A stretch of 64,000 nt of DNA from Flagellimonas lutaonensis (GTDB lineage Bacteria; Bacteroidota; Bacteroidia; Flavobacteriales; Flavobacteriaceae): contig NZ_CP011071.1 of the NCBI RefSeq assembly GCF_000963865.1, positions 1 to 64,000 of the forward strand. Direction: 5' to 3'. Each line of letters begins with the position of its first letter. The stretch's first letter is position 1. The position numbers and the translations under genes were made by a program. The notes beneath the pieces are model-generated. The model made no database searches. It saw nothing but the letters and a program-made list of their open reading frames with translations, and was not told the origin of the DNA. Shown in pieces: positions 38,672-46,519 of the stretch.

Positions 38672-38793
38672 ATAACACTACCTTTGCCGCTTTATTAACG
38701 CCGCCGGTATGGGCAAAGTGTTGCGATGGGCTTAAGTAGAAATAGAAAATCGCTCGGTGCAACACACATATTTGCGATATTTAATTTCTATTT
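38672..38793 (+). promoter_or_regulatory. Helicase leader region with -7 element
   Basis: TACCTTTG (38679-38686) fits TAnnTTTG, giving a leader of about 100 nt before the helicase ATG. CTTTGCC (38682-38688) and GGCAAAG (38712-38718) form an inverted repeat, and a second ATCGC/GCGAT pair lies further on. DEAD-box helicase mRNAs are often autoregulated through leader structure; that is inference here. Confidence 0.4.
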
Positions 38794-40524
38794 ATGACAC
38801 CATTTGAAACATTGGGGTTAGACAAACCCTTATTGAATGCCATTTCCGATCTCGGATTTAAAACCCCCTCAGAAGTACAGGAAAAAGCAATCCCGGTCTT
38901 ATTGTCCGATGAAACCGATTTAGTGGCCCTGGCCCAAACCGGTACGGGAAAGACCGCTGCCTTTGGCTTTCCGCTTATCCAAAAATTACAAGCCGATAGT
39001 CGAACGACCCAAGGTCTGATATTATCGCCCACCCGTGAGTTGTGCCTGCAGATAACCAATGAAATGCAGCAGTATGCCAAATACATAAAAGGCCTCAATA
39101 TCGTGGCCATTTATGGGGGTGCCAGCATTACCGAGCAGGCCAAGCAGGTACGTAGGGGCGCCCAAATTGTGGTCGCCACCCCCGGACGTATGAAAGATAT
39201 GATCCAACGAGGCATTGTTGATATATCAAAAATTGACTATTGTATACTCGATGAGGCCGACGAAATGTTGAATATGGGATTTTACGAGGATATAAAAGAT
39301 ATTCTCTCGAACACCCCAAAAGAAAAATCAACTTGGTTGTTTTCGGCTACCATGCCCAAAGAAGTGGCAACCATTGCCAAAAAATTTATGCACCAGCCCG
39401 TGGAAATCACGGTCGGAGAGAGAAATGTGGGTGCCACCACGGTGCAGCACGAATACTATTTGGTGGGCGGTCGTGACCGCTACGCCGCATTGAAACGTTT
39501 GGCCGATGCCAACCCCGGAATTTTCTCGGTGGTCTTCTGCCGTACCAAGCGCGACACACAAAAAGTGGCCGAAAAGCTGATAGAAGATGGCTACAATGCC
39601 GGTGCCCTGCATGGCGACCTCAGCCAAAACCAACGCGATTTGGTTATGAACGCCTTTCGTAAAAACCAAATACAAATGTTGGTTGCCACAGATGTGGCCG
39701 CAAGGGGCATCGATGTTGACGACATTACGCACGTGATCAACTATCAGCTTCCCGATGAGATAGAAACCTATACACACCGTAGTGGAAGAACTGGAAGGGC
39801 CGGTAAATCCGGTATTTCAATGGTCATCGTTACCAGAAGCGAGCTTCGCAAGATCAAATCCATTGAAAAGAAAATCAAACAACAGTTCATAGAAAAGAAA
39901 ATTCCAACAGGGATCGAGATCTGCGAAATACAGTTGTACCATCTGGCAAATAATATCAAGAATACGGCCATAAACCCCGAAATTGAGGCCTATCTGCCTG
40001 CCATTAACGATGTGTTACAGGGCATAGACCGAGACGAACTTATCCGAAAAGTGGTTTCGGTGGAGTTCAGCCGTTTCTACAATTATTACAGTAAGACCCG
40101 CGATTTGAACAGTGGGGTCGGTTCCTCTGAAGGAAACCGACGCGAGGGCAAATCTGCCGAGGGTACCGTTCGCTACTTCATAAACATCGGTGAACGTGAT
40201 GGATATGATTGGATGTCGTTGAAAGATTTTCTTCGTGATACCCTGGGGCTTGACAAAGATGATGTTTACCGTGTCGACACCAAAGACAGCTTTTCGTTCT
40301 TCAACACTGACGACACCATGACCCCTTTGGTCTTGGAAACCTTCAAAGATTTTCAGGTCAATGGCCGCTACATCAATGTAGAGGTTTCAAAGAGCCCCGG
40401 CCGTGGCTCGGGGCGCAAAAAAGACAAGAACAGGGGGCGTAGAAACGACAAGCGGTCCTCTTTCAAAGAAGGAAGGGGCAAATCGCGAAATCGCAAAAAC
40501 AAGAAAAAGCAAGGCTTCTTTTAG
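38794..40524 (+). CDS. DEAD-box ATP-dependent RNA helicase (DeaD/CsdA-like)
   Basis: 576-aa RNA helicase. Q motif and Walker A AQTGTGKTAAFGF lie at about 47-59, DEAD at about 153-156 (LDEADEMLNMGF), SAT in LFSATMPKE, and the C-terminal helicase motifs VATDVAARGIDV and HRSGRTGRAGKSG are intact. Residues about 455-530 form a DbpA-type RNA-binding domain (GTVRYFINIGERDGYDWMSL). The last about 45 residues are a strongly basic Arg/Lys/Gly tail for non-specific RNA binding. The arrangement fits ribosome assembly or cold adaptation helicases. A roughly 100-nt leader precedes it. Confidence 0.95.
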   Translation: MTPFETLGLDKPLLNAISDLGFKTPSEVQEKAIPVLLSDETDLVALAQTGTGKTAAFGFPLIQKLQADSRTTQGLILSPTRELCLQITNEMQQYAKYIKGLNIVAIYGGASITEQAKQVRRGAQIVVATPGRMKDMIQRGIVDISKIDYCILDEADEMLNMGFYEDIKDILSNTPKEKSTWLFSATMPKEVATIAKKFMHQPVEITVGERNVGATTVQHEYYLVGGRDRYAALKRLADANPGIFSVVFCRTKRDTQKVAEKLIEDGYNAGALHGDLSQNQRDLVMNAFRKNQIQMLVATDVAARGIDVDDITHVINYQLPDEIETYTHRSGRTGRAGKSGISMVIVTRSELRKIKSIEKKIKQQFIEKKIPTGIEICEIQLYHLANNIKNTAINPEIEAYLPAINDVLQGIDRDELIRKVVSVEFSRFYNYYSKTRDLNSGVGSSEGNRREGKSAEGTVRYFINIGERDGYDWMSLKDFLRDTLGLDKDDVYRVDTKDSFSFFNTDDTMTPLVLETFKDFQVNGRYINVEVSKSPGRGSGRKKDKNRGRRNDKRSSFKEGRGKSRNRKNKKKQGFF

Positions 40525-40600
40525 TTAAGGGTTTATTAATTTCAATGGCCCGACCCGGTTTTTTTTCTTTGTTTCGTACTTTTAGGTCGAAAATTGCTGC

Positions 40601-41377
40601 ATGAAGAAGTTCCTGACACTGGTATCATTACTGGTTTTTTCAATAGGATTTTGTCAAGAGGATGATAGCGATACAGCCGTACAAGAGTTGACGGCAACAG
40701 TTGTCAGTGCACAAAACGATCTGCCTCTTGAAAGCGTGCACATCATCAACCTGAATCAGGTAGTGGGTGCCATTACTGACCCAAAGGGCAGGTTTACCAT
40801 TCCTGCCGCGGTCAACGATACGCTGTACCTGACCTATTTGGGCTATAAACCCCAAAAAATAAGGGTCACCAACGATATGTTCCGCTTTGGCGAAACAAAG
40901 ATTGCCCTTACCGAACTGGCCTATGCGCTCGAAGAGGTAGTGGTGCGGCCCTACCAACTGACAGGGTATCTTGAAATCGATGTGAAAAACCTGCCCATCA
41001 ACAACTCGTACCAATACAGTATATCGGGCCTCAACAGAAGTTACGAGGCTGGTAGCAAAAGCCCGAGCGCGGTAACAAAGGTATTGGGGGCCATACTGAA
41101 TCCGGCCGATATGTTGCGAAACCTCTTTGGCAAAAGACCGGCACAGATGCGAAAACTTCGCAAAATGAAGCAGGATGATGAGATAAGAAATCTGTTGGCA
41201 TCAAAATTTGACCGTGAGACCCTAACCCAATTATTGCAACTTGAAAAAGTGGACATCGAGGACATTCTCAACAACTGCAATTATTCGAAGTCGTTTATAA
41301 TGACTGCCAATGACTTACAGATACTCGATGCCATCAGCAGTTGTTACGAGGAGTATAAGGTGTTGAACAGAAACTGA
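40601..41377 (+). CDS. Exported protein with carboxypeptidase-regulatory-like domain
   Basis: 258 aa with a cleavable signal (MKKFLTLVSLLVFSIGFCQ) and a CarboxypepD_reg-like domain at about 28-110 (LTATVVSAQNDLPLESVHII, TLYLTYLGYKPQKIRV, then LEEVVVRPYQLTGYL). The following about 150 residues are not a TonB receptor plug or barrel; they are helical and basic and I do not recognise them. So it carries the domain found at the front of TonB receptors but without a receptor. Function is unknown. It is followed by the amylase after 65 nt. Confidence 0.82.
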   Translation: MKKFLTLVSLLVFSIGFCQEDDSDTAVQELTATVVSAQNDLPLESVHIINLNQVVGAITDPKGRFTIPAAVNDTLYLTYLGYKPQKIRVTNDMFRFGETKIALTELAYALEEVVVRPYQLTGYLEIDVKNLPINNSYQYSISGLNRSYEAGSKSPSAVTKVLGAILNPADMLRNLFGKRPAQMRKLRKMKQDDEIRNLLASKFDRETLTQLLQLEKVDIEDILNNCNYSKSFIMTANDLQILDAISSCYEEYKVLNRN

Positions 41378-41442
41378 GCCCGCCTCCAAATAAATTTTAT
41401 AATTACCAACGCATTTTTTAGCTTTAGGCAAAATCCCTAAAG

Positions 41443-43137
41443 ATGCGAAATCTACTTATCGCCATGTCGATACTGTCATTTCTATTTGGTTGCAAACAAA
41501 AAACCGAGCAGCAAAAGACACCTCAGGAAAAAAAGCTTCCCGAGATCTCTGAAACCAAACAACAAACGCCTTTTGTCTGGGAAGGTGCCAATATCTACTT
41601 TCTTTTGACCGATAGGTTCAACAACGGCAATCCTGATAACGACCTCAATTTCAGTCGTACCGACAGTACCGGAGTCTTACGCGGCTTCATGGGTGGCGAT
41701 ATTGCCGGCATCACCCAAAAGATTGAGGAAGGTTATTTTACAGATCTGGGCATCAACGCCATATGGTTTACCCCAGTGGTAGAGCAAATTCACGGTTCTA
41801 CCAATGAGGGCACGGGAAGTACCTACGGGTACCATGGATACTGGACAAAGGATTGGACAGCCCTTGACCCCAATTTCGGAACCAAAAAAGATTTGGAAAA
41901 ACTGGTTAAAACGGCCCACGCCAAAGGCATACGTATTTTGCTCGATGTGGTTTTGAACCATACCGGCCCCGTGACCGAGAAAGACCCCGTTTGGCCCGAC
42001 AGCTGGGTGCGTACCGATCCCACCTGTACATTCGATAGCTACGAGAACACCACTGCCTGCACACTGGTAGATAACCTGCCCGATATTTTGACCGAGTCAG
42101 ATGAACCGGTGACCCTGCCCGATGCTCTGCTGGCAAAATGGAAAGAAGAAGGTCGCTTGAGCCAAGAACTCGACGAACTGCAACTGTTCTTTGAGCGCAC
42201 AGGCTACCCCCGTGCCCCTAGGTTTTACATTATAAAATGGCTTACCGACTACATCCACGAATTTGGGGTGGATGGCTTTCGTGTAGATACCGTAAAACAC
42301 GTCAACGAAAATGCATGGGCCGAACTTAAGAAGGAAGCAGACCATGCCTTTCAACTGTGGAAACAGAAACATCCTGATGAAGTCTTGGACGACAATGAAT
42401 TTTACATGGTCGGCGAGGTGTACAATTACGGTATTTCTTCAGGAAGGTTGTTCGATTTTGGTGACAAAAAGGTCGATTATTTCGATCATGGTTTCAAAAG
42501 CCTTATCAATTTCGAGCTGAAGTACGATGCGCAAAATTCGTACGAGAAAACCTTCAAGAAGTACAACACCCTTCTGCATGGCAAACTAAAAGGAAAGAGC
42601 GTACTCAACTACCTGACCTCACATGACGACGGCAATCCGTTCGACAAAGAGCGCACAAAACCCTACAAGACAGCAAACGTTTTATTGCTCACCCCCGGTG
42701 CTTCTCAGGTATATTATGGTGATGAAACATCACGACCTTTGGTAATTGAGGGCACACAAGGTGATGCCACCCTTCGCTCGTTTATGAACTGGGAAGACCT
42801 CGACACCGTTCCCCAGATAAAAGAGATACACCGGCACTGGCAAAAATTGGGGCAATTCAGAAGAGACCACCCCGCAGTGGGTGCGGGCAAGCACAAGCGA
42901 TTGGCCTCAAAACCCTATGTGTTCGCACGAACGTATATGAGTGGCGACTTCAAGGATAAGATCGTCATCGGGCTTGATCTTCCCAAAGGCAAAAAATCAT
43001 TATGGGTCAAAGGGTTCTTTGGGGATGGAACAAGGCTCCGCGACACCTATTCAGACACAGAAGTCGTCGTAAAAAATGGGAAGGTCATCCTAGAAAACGA
43101 ATATGATACCGCTCTTTTGGAGTTGGTGGAACAATAA
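41443..43137 (+). CDS. Alpha-amylase family (GH13) lipoprotein
   Basis: Glycoside hydrolase, 564 aa, acting on alpha-glucans or cyclic and short maltodextrins. The signal ends in the lipobox LFGC (cysteine about 17), so it is a membrane-anchored lipoprotein. The GH13 triad is visible: nucleophile Asp in GFRVDTVKHV (about 282), acid/base Glu in MVGEVYNYG (about 325) and the transition-state Asp in TSHDDGNPF (about 395-396). The C-terminal about 75 residues are a small beta domain. No other polysaccharide-utilisation genes are adjacent. The metal-binding lipoprotein gene follows after 11 nt. Confidence 0.93.
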   Translation: MRNLLIAMSILSFLFGCKQKTEQQKTPQEKKLPEISETKQQTPFVWEGANIYFLLTDRFNNGNPDNDLNFSRTDSTGVLRGFMGGDIAGITQKIEEGYFTDLGINAIWFTPVVEQIHGSTNEGTGSTYGYHGYWTKDWTALDPNFGTKKDLEKLVKTAHAKGIRILLDVVLNHTGPVTEKDPVWPDSWVRTDPTCTFDSYENTTACTLVDNLPDILTESDEPVTLPDALLAKWKEEGRLSQELDELQLFFERTGYPRAPRFYIIKWLTDYIHEFGVDGFRVDTVKHVNENAWAELKKEADHAFQLWKQKHPDEVLDDNEFYMVGEVYNYGISSGRLFDFGDKKVDYFDHGFKSLINFELKYDAQNSYEKTFKKYNTLLHGKLKGKSVLNYLTSHDDGNPFDKERTKPYKTANVLLLTPGASQVYYGDETSRPLVIEGTQGDATLRSFMNWEDLDTVPQIKEIHRHWQKLGQFRRDHPAVGAGKHKRLASKPYVFARTYMSGDFKDKIVIGLDLPKGKKSLWVKGFFGDGTRLRDTYSDTEVVVKNGKVILENEYDTALLELVEQ

Positions 43138-43148
43138 ACTAAACAAGC

Positions 43149-43541
43149 ATGGCTATTAAACGTATTTTTCTGCACCTACTACTGTTATTGGTCTTTGTCA
43201 TTTCATGCCAAGACAAGAAGAAGGAAAACACAGAAGAAAGTACAACCGACACTGAACTCGTCGCAAGAGTTGAGTATCAGTGCCCGATGGACTGTGAAGA
43301 CGGCAAAACCTATCACAAAGAAGGTAGCTGCCCGGTCTGCAAGATGGCGCTCAAACCTTTAGAGCATAGTGCAAATTGCAAGTGTACGGATGCTGGCGAA
43401 TGCAAGTGCGAAAAAGGTGCTTGTTCTTGCAAAGACTGTCAAGAACATGGTAAAAAAATTACTTGCAACCTGCACGAAGAAGGAAATTGCGATTGCGATG
43501 AAGGGGCCTGCAACTGTGACAGCTGTCCCGTTCACAGCTAA
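43149..43541 (+). CDS. Heavy-metal-binding lipoprotein with metallothionein-like tail
   Basis: 130-aa lipoprotein; the lipobox is VISC with acylated C20. Residues 41-68 match the heavy-metal-binding domain (VEYQCPMDCEDGKTYHKEGS, with C45, C49, C61, C64), as found next to metal efflux proteins. Residues 77-126 add 13 cysteines in five CxC pairs, arranged as a tandem repeat: GECKCEKGACSCKDC and GNCDCDEGACNCDSC. This resembles a small metallothionein exposed in the periplasm. No efflux pump or metal regulator is adjacent. It probably binds Cu, Zn or Cd; the metal is not determined. It starts 11 nt after the amylase stop. Confidence 0.85.
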   Translation: MAIKRIFLHLLLLLVFVISCQDKKKENTEESTTDTELVARVEYQCPMDCEDGKTYHKEGSCPVCKMALKPLEHSANCKCTDAGECKCEKGACSCKDCQEHGKKITCNLHEEGNCDCDEGACNCDSCPVHS

Positions 43542-43544
43542 GCA

Positions 43545-43925
43545 TTATTCTCTAGAGTGCAGCGCGATACGGTTGTCTTCCGAATCATGAAAAAGTCCCA
43601 TATACCCAATCTCATCGCTGATTTTGGTCTTGGGCTTTAGAATTCGCCCCCCAGCGGCTACTACCCTACTGAGTTCGTTTTCAACATCTTCGCTCGAAAA
43701 ATATATCAGTACTCCTTCTTTTCTGTTGGGTATGTACCATTCGGGCTGTAAGATCAAGGATCCTGAACAGCCGGGCTTGCCCTCTGCCCACGGAAACCAG
43801 CCCATCAACGTACCAGAGAAATCCTGTACCTGAATTTCGATCTGAAATACCTCTTCATAAAATTTTTTGGCCCGGTCCATGTCCACCACGGGAATCTCGA
43901 ACCAGCCTACCATGTTGTGTTCCAT
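43545..43925 (-). CDS. VOC family protein (glyoxalase/dioxygenase fold)
   Basis: 126-aa single-copy vicinal-oxygen-chelate protein starting MEHNMVGWFEIPVVDMDRAK and ending GYMGLFHDSEDNRIALHSRE, the usual VOC C-terminal metal-side strand. The substrate is unknown. It is convergent with the metal-binding lipoprotein gene (3 nt between stops). A degenerate palindromic repeat lies upstream. Confidence 0.88.
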   Translation of the reverse strand: MEHNMVGWFEIPVVDMDRAKKFYEEVFQIEIQVQDFSGTLMGWFPWAEGKPGCSGSLILQPEWYIPNRKEGVLIYFSSEDVENELSRVVAAGGRILKPKTKISDEIGYMGLFHDSEDNRIALHSRE

Positions 43926-43941
43926 ATTTCTCTAAATAATC

Positions 43942-44004
43942 TGTCATTCACATGAATACTGGGATCCATAAGATCATTGGATTCCTGCTTTCGCATAAAT
44001 GACA
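43942..44004. repeat. Degenerate TGTCATT...AATGACA repeat
   Basis: TGTCATT (43942-43948) and AATGACA (43998-44004) flank a decayed palindrome containing GGATTCCTGCTTTCGCATAA. It appears to be a mutated copy of the GGATTCCCGCC...GCGGGAATGAC family seen intact at 45319-45343. Confidence 0.5.
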
Positions 44005-44017
44005 GTAAATAAATTGA

Positions 44018-44545
44018 TTACCCCTCCAATTTTGCCTTGAGATTGGCCAATCCTTCTTCAAAATCCTTTCCTATCATTTTATCCATGCTCATAAAAAGCA
44101 TCATGATGCTCATAGGAAACTTATTGTTGCCCGAAAAACCCCATGTGACCCGGGTACTTCCGTTGCCAGCATCTTCGGTGACCATATAAGCATCTGAAGT
44201 CGATTTCCAAGGTTTTAAAAAGCGAAGCTCTGATTCTACACGTTCCCCTTCAACAATCTTTGTGATTTCTTGTTCGCCCTCGCCAACATCTTTGTTGCCG
44301 TTCCAATAGCTCACGGCACCTACCTCACCGTCAGTGCCCCGAAACTCTTTTTGCATATCGGGGTCTTTTTTGTTCCACGGTGACCACTCGTCCTGCTTTT
44401 TCAAGAATCGTAGATACTCAAAAACTTCGCTCTTAGGTTTGTTGATCACAATCGAGCGTGAAACGTCGTAGGTCTTTGGGGCGACCAAAGCCAGCAAAAT
44501 CAACAGCAGAACGATACCTCCTAAAATGTAGAGTAATGTTGTCAT
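44018..44545 (-). CDS. SRPBCC family (polyketide cyclase-like) membrane-anchored protein
   Basis: 175-aa protein from ATG 44545. One N-terminal membrane segment (MTTLLYILGGIVLLLILLAL) is followed by a START/SRPBCC ligand-pocket domain: SRSIVINKPKSEVFEYLRFL, KKQDEWSPWNKKDP and VTWGFSGNNKFPMSIMMLF. It binds a small hydrophobic ligand by family analogy; ligand and role are unknown. The longer frame to 44713 reads into the trmH gene region and is rejected. It follows trmH on the same strand. Confidence 0.85.
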   Translation of the reverse strand: MTTLLYILGGIVLLLILLALVAPKTYDVSRSIVINKPKSEVFEYLRFLKKQDEWSPWNKKDPDMQKEFRGTDGEVGAVSYWNGNKDVGEGEQEITKIVEGERVESELRFLKPWKSTSDAYMVTEDAGNGSTRVTWGFSGNNKFPMSIMMLFMSMDKMIGKDFEEGLANLKAKLEG

Positions 44546-44621
44546 TTGTCGTATGAATTGGTTAGGTCTACAATGTACAAAAAAAGCGCTGTGTTTTGTG
44601 GGGCGCCCACATACAAGTACC

Positions 44622-45281
44622 CTATTTAGGGCCGGGCGCAAACCTTTCGATGATCTTCTCAACGTTCTTGATCGACTTTTTTGTCCAATCCAACCGTTTC
44701 TGCAATATCTCATCTGCTGTCAGTTGCCATCGTAGGTCGCTCTTTCTGAGTCTATGGGTGAGTTCTTGCAGTACAATGGCCGCTGACACAGAGATGTTCA
44801 GGCTTTCAGAAAACCCCACCATTGGAATCTTTAAATGGGCATCTGCCTGTTCTATGACCGTTTCGCTGAGCCCTTCCTTTTCAGTTCCAAAAAAAAGGGC
44901 GGTCTTTTTATCCAACGAAAAATCTTCCAAGAGACAAGAATCTGTATGTGGTGTAGTGGCAACGATCTGGTAGCCCTCATTGCGCAACCGGGCCATGCAT
45001 TCGGCACTCGAAGGGTATCTACTGACATCGACCCATTGCTCGGCGCCCACGGCAATGTTCTTGTCCAATCGCTGGCCAAAACGGTCTTCCACCACATGAA
45101 GGGTCTGTACCCCAAAGGCATCACAGCTACGGAGCACCGCACTGGTATTGTGCAGTTGGTACACATCTTCAATGGCCACGGTCAGAAACTTCGTTCTGTG
45201 CTGTAGCACTTCCTCAAAACGTTGTCGGCGTTGTGCGGAGACAAATCCTTCTAAATACTTGAGCAAATCATGATCAAACAT
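44622..45281 (-). CDS. trmH: tRNA/rRNA 2'-O-ribose methyltransferase TrmH
   Basis: SPOUT methyltransferase of the TrmH (tRNA Gm18) type, 219 aa from ATG 45281 (MFDHDLLKYLEGFVS). Motif 1 is YQLHNTSAVLRSCDAFGVQ, motif 2 ALFFGTEKEGLS and motif 3 IPMVGFSESLNISVSAAIVL; a TrmH-type C-terminal helix extension follows. An upstream in-frame ATG at 45353 would add a prefix containing HSRVGGNP, which is translated palindromic repeat DNA, so it is rejected. It is divergent from the sirtuin gene. Confidence 0.93.
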   Translation of the reverse strand: MFDHDLLKYLEGFVSAQRRQRFEEVLQHRTKFLTVAIEDVYQLHNTSAVLRSCDAFGVQTLHVVEDRFGQRLDKNIAVGAEQWVDVSRYPSSAECMARLRNEGYQIVATTPHTDSCLLEDFSLDKKTALFFGTEKEGLSETVIEQADAHLKIPMVGFSESLNISVSAAIVLQELTHRLRKSDLRWQLTADEILQKRLDWTKKSIKNVEKIIERFAPGPK

Positions 45282-45318
45282 AGACACCAATATAAAAATT
45301 CTTGAAAATGGTATTTTT

Positions 45319-45343
45319 GGATTCCCGCCTACGCGGGAATGAC
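45319..45343. repeat. GGATTCCCGCCTACGCGGGAATGAC repeat (intact copy)
   Basis: Perfect 8-bp stem ATTCCCGC / GCGGGAAT (45321-45328, 45333-45340) with a 4-nt loop. It lies between the divergent trmH and sirtuin starts. Translated in the two strands it yields the peptides SRVGGNP and DSRLRGND, known artefacts in protein databases. Confidence 0.85.
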
Positions 45344-45355
45344 AAAATAACAATA

Positions 45356-46048
45356 ATGAGAAGAATAGTCGTGTTGACCGGTGCAGGCATGAGCGCAGAG
45401 AGCGGACTCAAGACCTTTCGCGATGCCGACGGACTGTGGGAGGGCCATGATGTGATGCAAGTGGCCTCGCCCCAAGGTTTCGCGACCGACCCAGAACTGG
45501 TACTTGAATTTTACAACCAGCGTAGAAGACAGCTTTTAGAAGTTGAACCCAACGCCGGCCACACCGCATTGGTAAAATTGGAGGAAAAATTTGATGTGCA
45601 AATCATTACCCAGAACATTGACAACCTTCATGAAAAAGCGGGAAGCACCAACGTGTTGCACCTACATGGCGAATTATTGAAAGTGCGAAGCACGGTCAAC
45701 CATGATTTGGTGATGGACTGGACAAAAGACCTCCATTTAGGTGATGTGGGCGATGATGGGCACCAACTGCGCCCGCACATTGTTTGGTTCGGCGAAATGG
45801 TACCTATGCTTGAACCTGCCATTGAGATTACCCAAACTGCCGATATTTTGATAATCATCGGAACCTCTATGCAGGTCTACCCAGCGGCAAGCCTAATCAA
45901 TTACGCCGCAAACTCGGTGCCCATCTACTTTATCGACCCCAGGCCAACTATTGGTCGCTCAGATTATAGCAATCTGACCGTTATGGCCGATACGGCGGCC
46001 AAAGGGGTGCCAAAATTGGTTAATCGGCTGATTGATAGCGCGCCCTAG
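45356..46048 (+). CDS. cobB: NAD-dependent protein deacylase (sirtuin, class III type)
   Basis: 230-aa sirtuin from ATG 45356 (MRRIVVLTGAGMSAESGL). The NAD site GAGMSAESGL, the catalytic histidine in LHLHGEL and the NID motif in TQNIDNLHEKAG are present. FYNQRRR carries the Tyr and Arg that bind acidic acyl groups in CobB and SIRT5, pointing to desuccinylase/demalonylase activity. The segment between LHGEL and RPHIVWFGE has no cysteine at all, so the usual structural zinc cannot bind. The longer start at 45302 reads through the palindromic repeat. The gene overlaps the convergent haem-binding gene by 29 nt. Confidence 0.92.
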   Translation: MRRIVVLTGAGMSAESGLKTFRDADGLWEGHDVMQVASPQGFATDPELVLEFYNQRRRQLLEVEPNAGHTALVKLEEKFDVQIITQNIDNLHEKAGSTNVLHLHGELLKVRSTVNHDLVMDWTKDLHLGDVGDDGHQLRPHIVWFGEMVPMLEPAIEITQTADILIIIGTSMQVYPAASLINYAANSVPIYFIDPRPTIGRSDYSNLTVMADTAAKGVPKLVNRLIDSAP

Positions 46049-46487
46049 CGGCCTGGGCCCAAGTGGTGATCATCTCACGCTGCTCTTTCGTGAGGCGCGC
46101 CTCACTGTGGGTCCAAGTATATTCCTTAAGCGGCATTTCGCCTTCTTTCACCTCTTCGACGATTTCCTCGAGTTTGTGGTCTTTCTTTTCGGCATCGTAG
46201 TTCTGCCAATCTGAAAAATCGAGATGGCCCTTGCCATGGTCTATGTGGTCTGCCAACCAGTACGATACCGGGGCAATGTTATTGTACCAAGGGTACTCAG
46301 TGTGATCACTGTGGCAATCATAACAGCTTTGCTTCAAAATTTTCTTCACTTCTTCTGAAGGGCTGGTCTCGGCTTCAAAAACGGCCACATAATCGGGGTT
46401 GTCGGTCTGGTTCTTGTCGGGCCTGATAAATTGCATGACCACCAGAACCACCAACAAGGCTACCGCTATTTTTTTTGCTATTTTCAT
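46020..46487 (-). CDS. Membrane-anchored haem-binding domain protein
   Basis: 155-aa protein with an N-terminal membrane anchor (about residues 5-22) and a periplasmic haem-binding domain containing one c-type motif CYDCH (about 54-58) followed by SDHTEYPWYNNIAPVSYWLA. Family members are small single-haem cytochrome-like proteins of unknown electron partners. The rest is acidic with KLEEIVEEVKEGEMPLKEYT. It overlaps the end of the sirtuin gene by 29 nt on the opposite strand, so the two transcripts share an antisense 3' region. Confidence 0.88.
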   Translation of the reverse strand: MKIAKKIAVALLVVLVVMQFIRPDKNQTDNPDYVAVFEAETSPSEEVKKILKQSCYDCHSDHTEYPWYNNIAPVSYWLADHIDHGKGHLDFSDWQNYDAEKKDHKLEEIVEEVKEGEMPLKEYTWTHSEARLTKEQREMITTWAQAARARYQSAD

Positions 46488-46519
46488 CGAATGGTTTGTT
46501 TCGGCAAAAATAAGATTTT

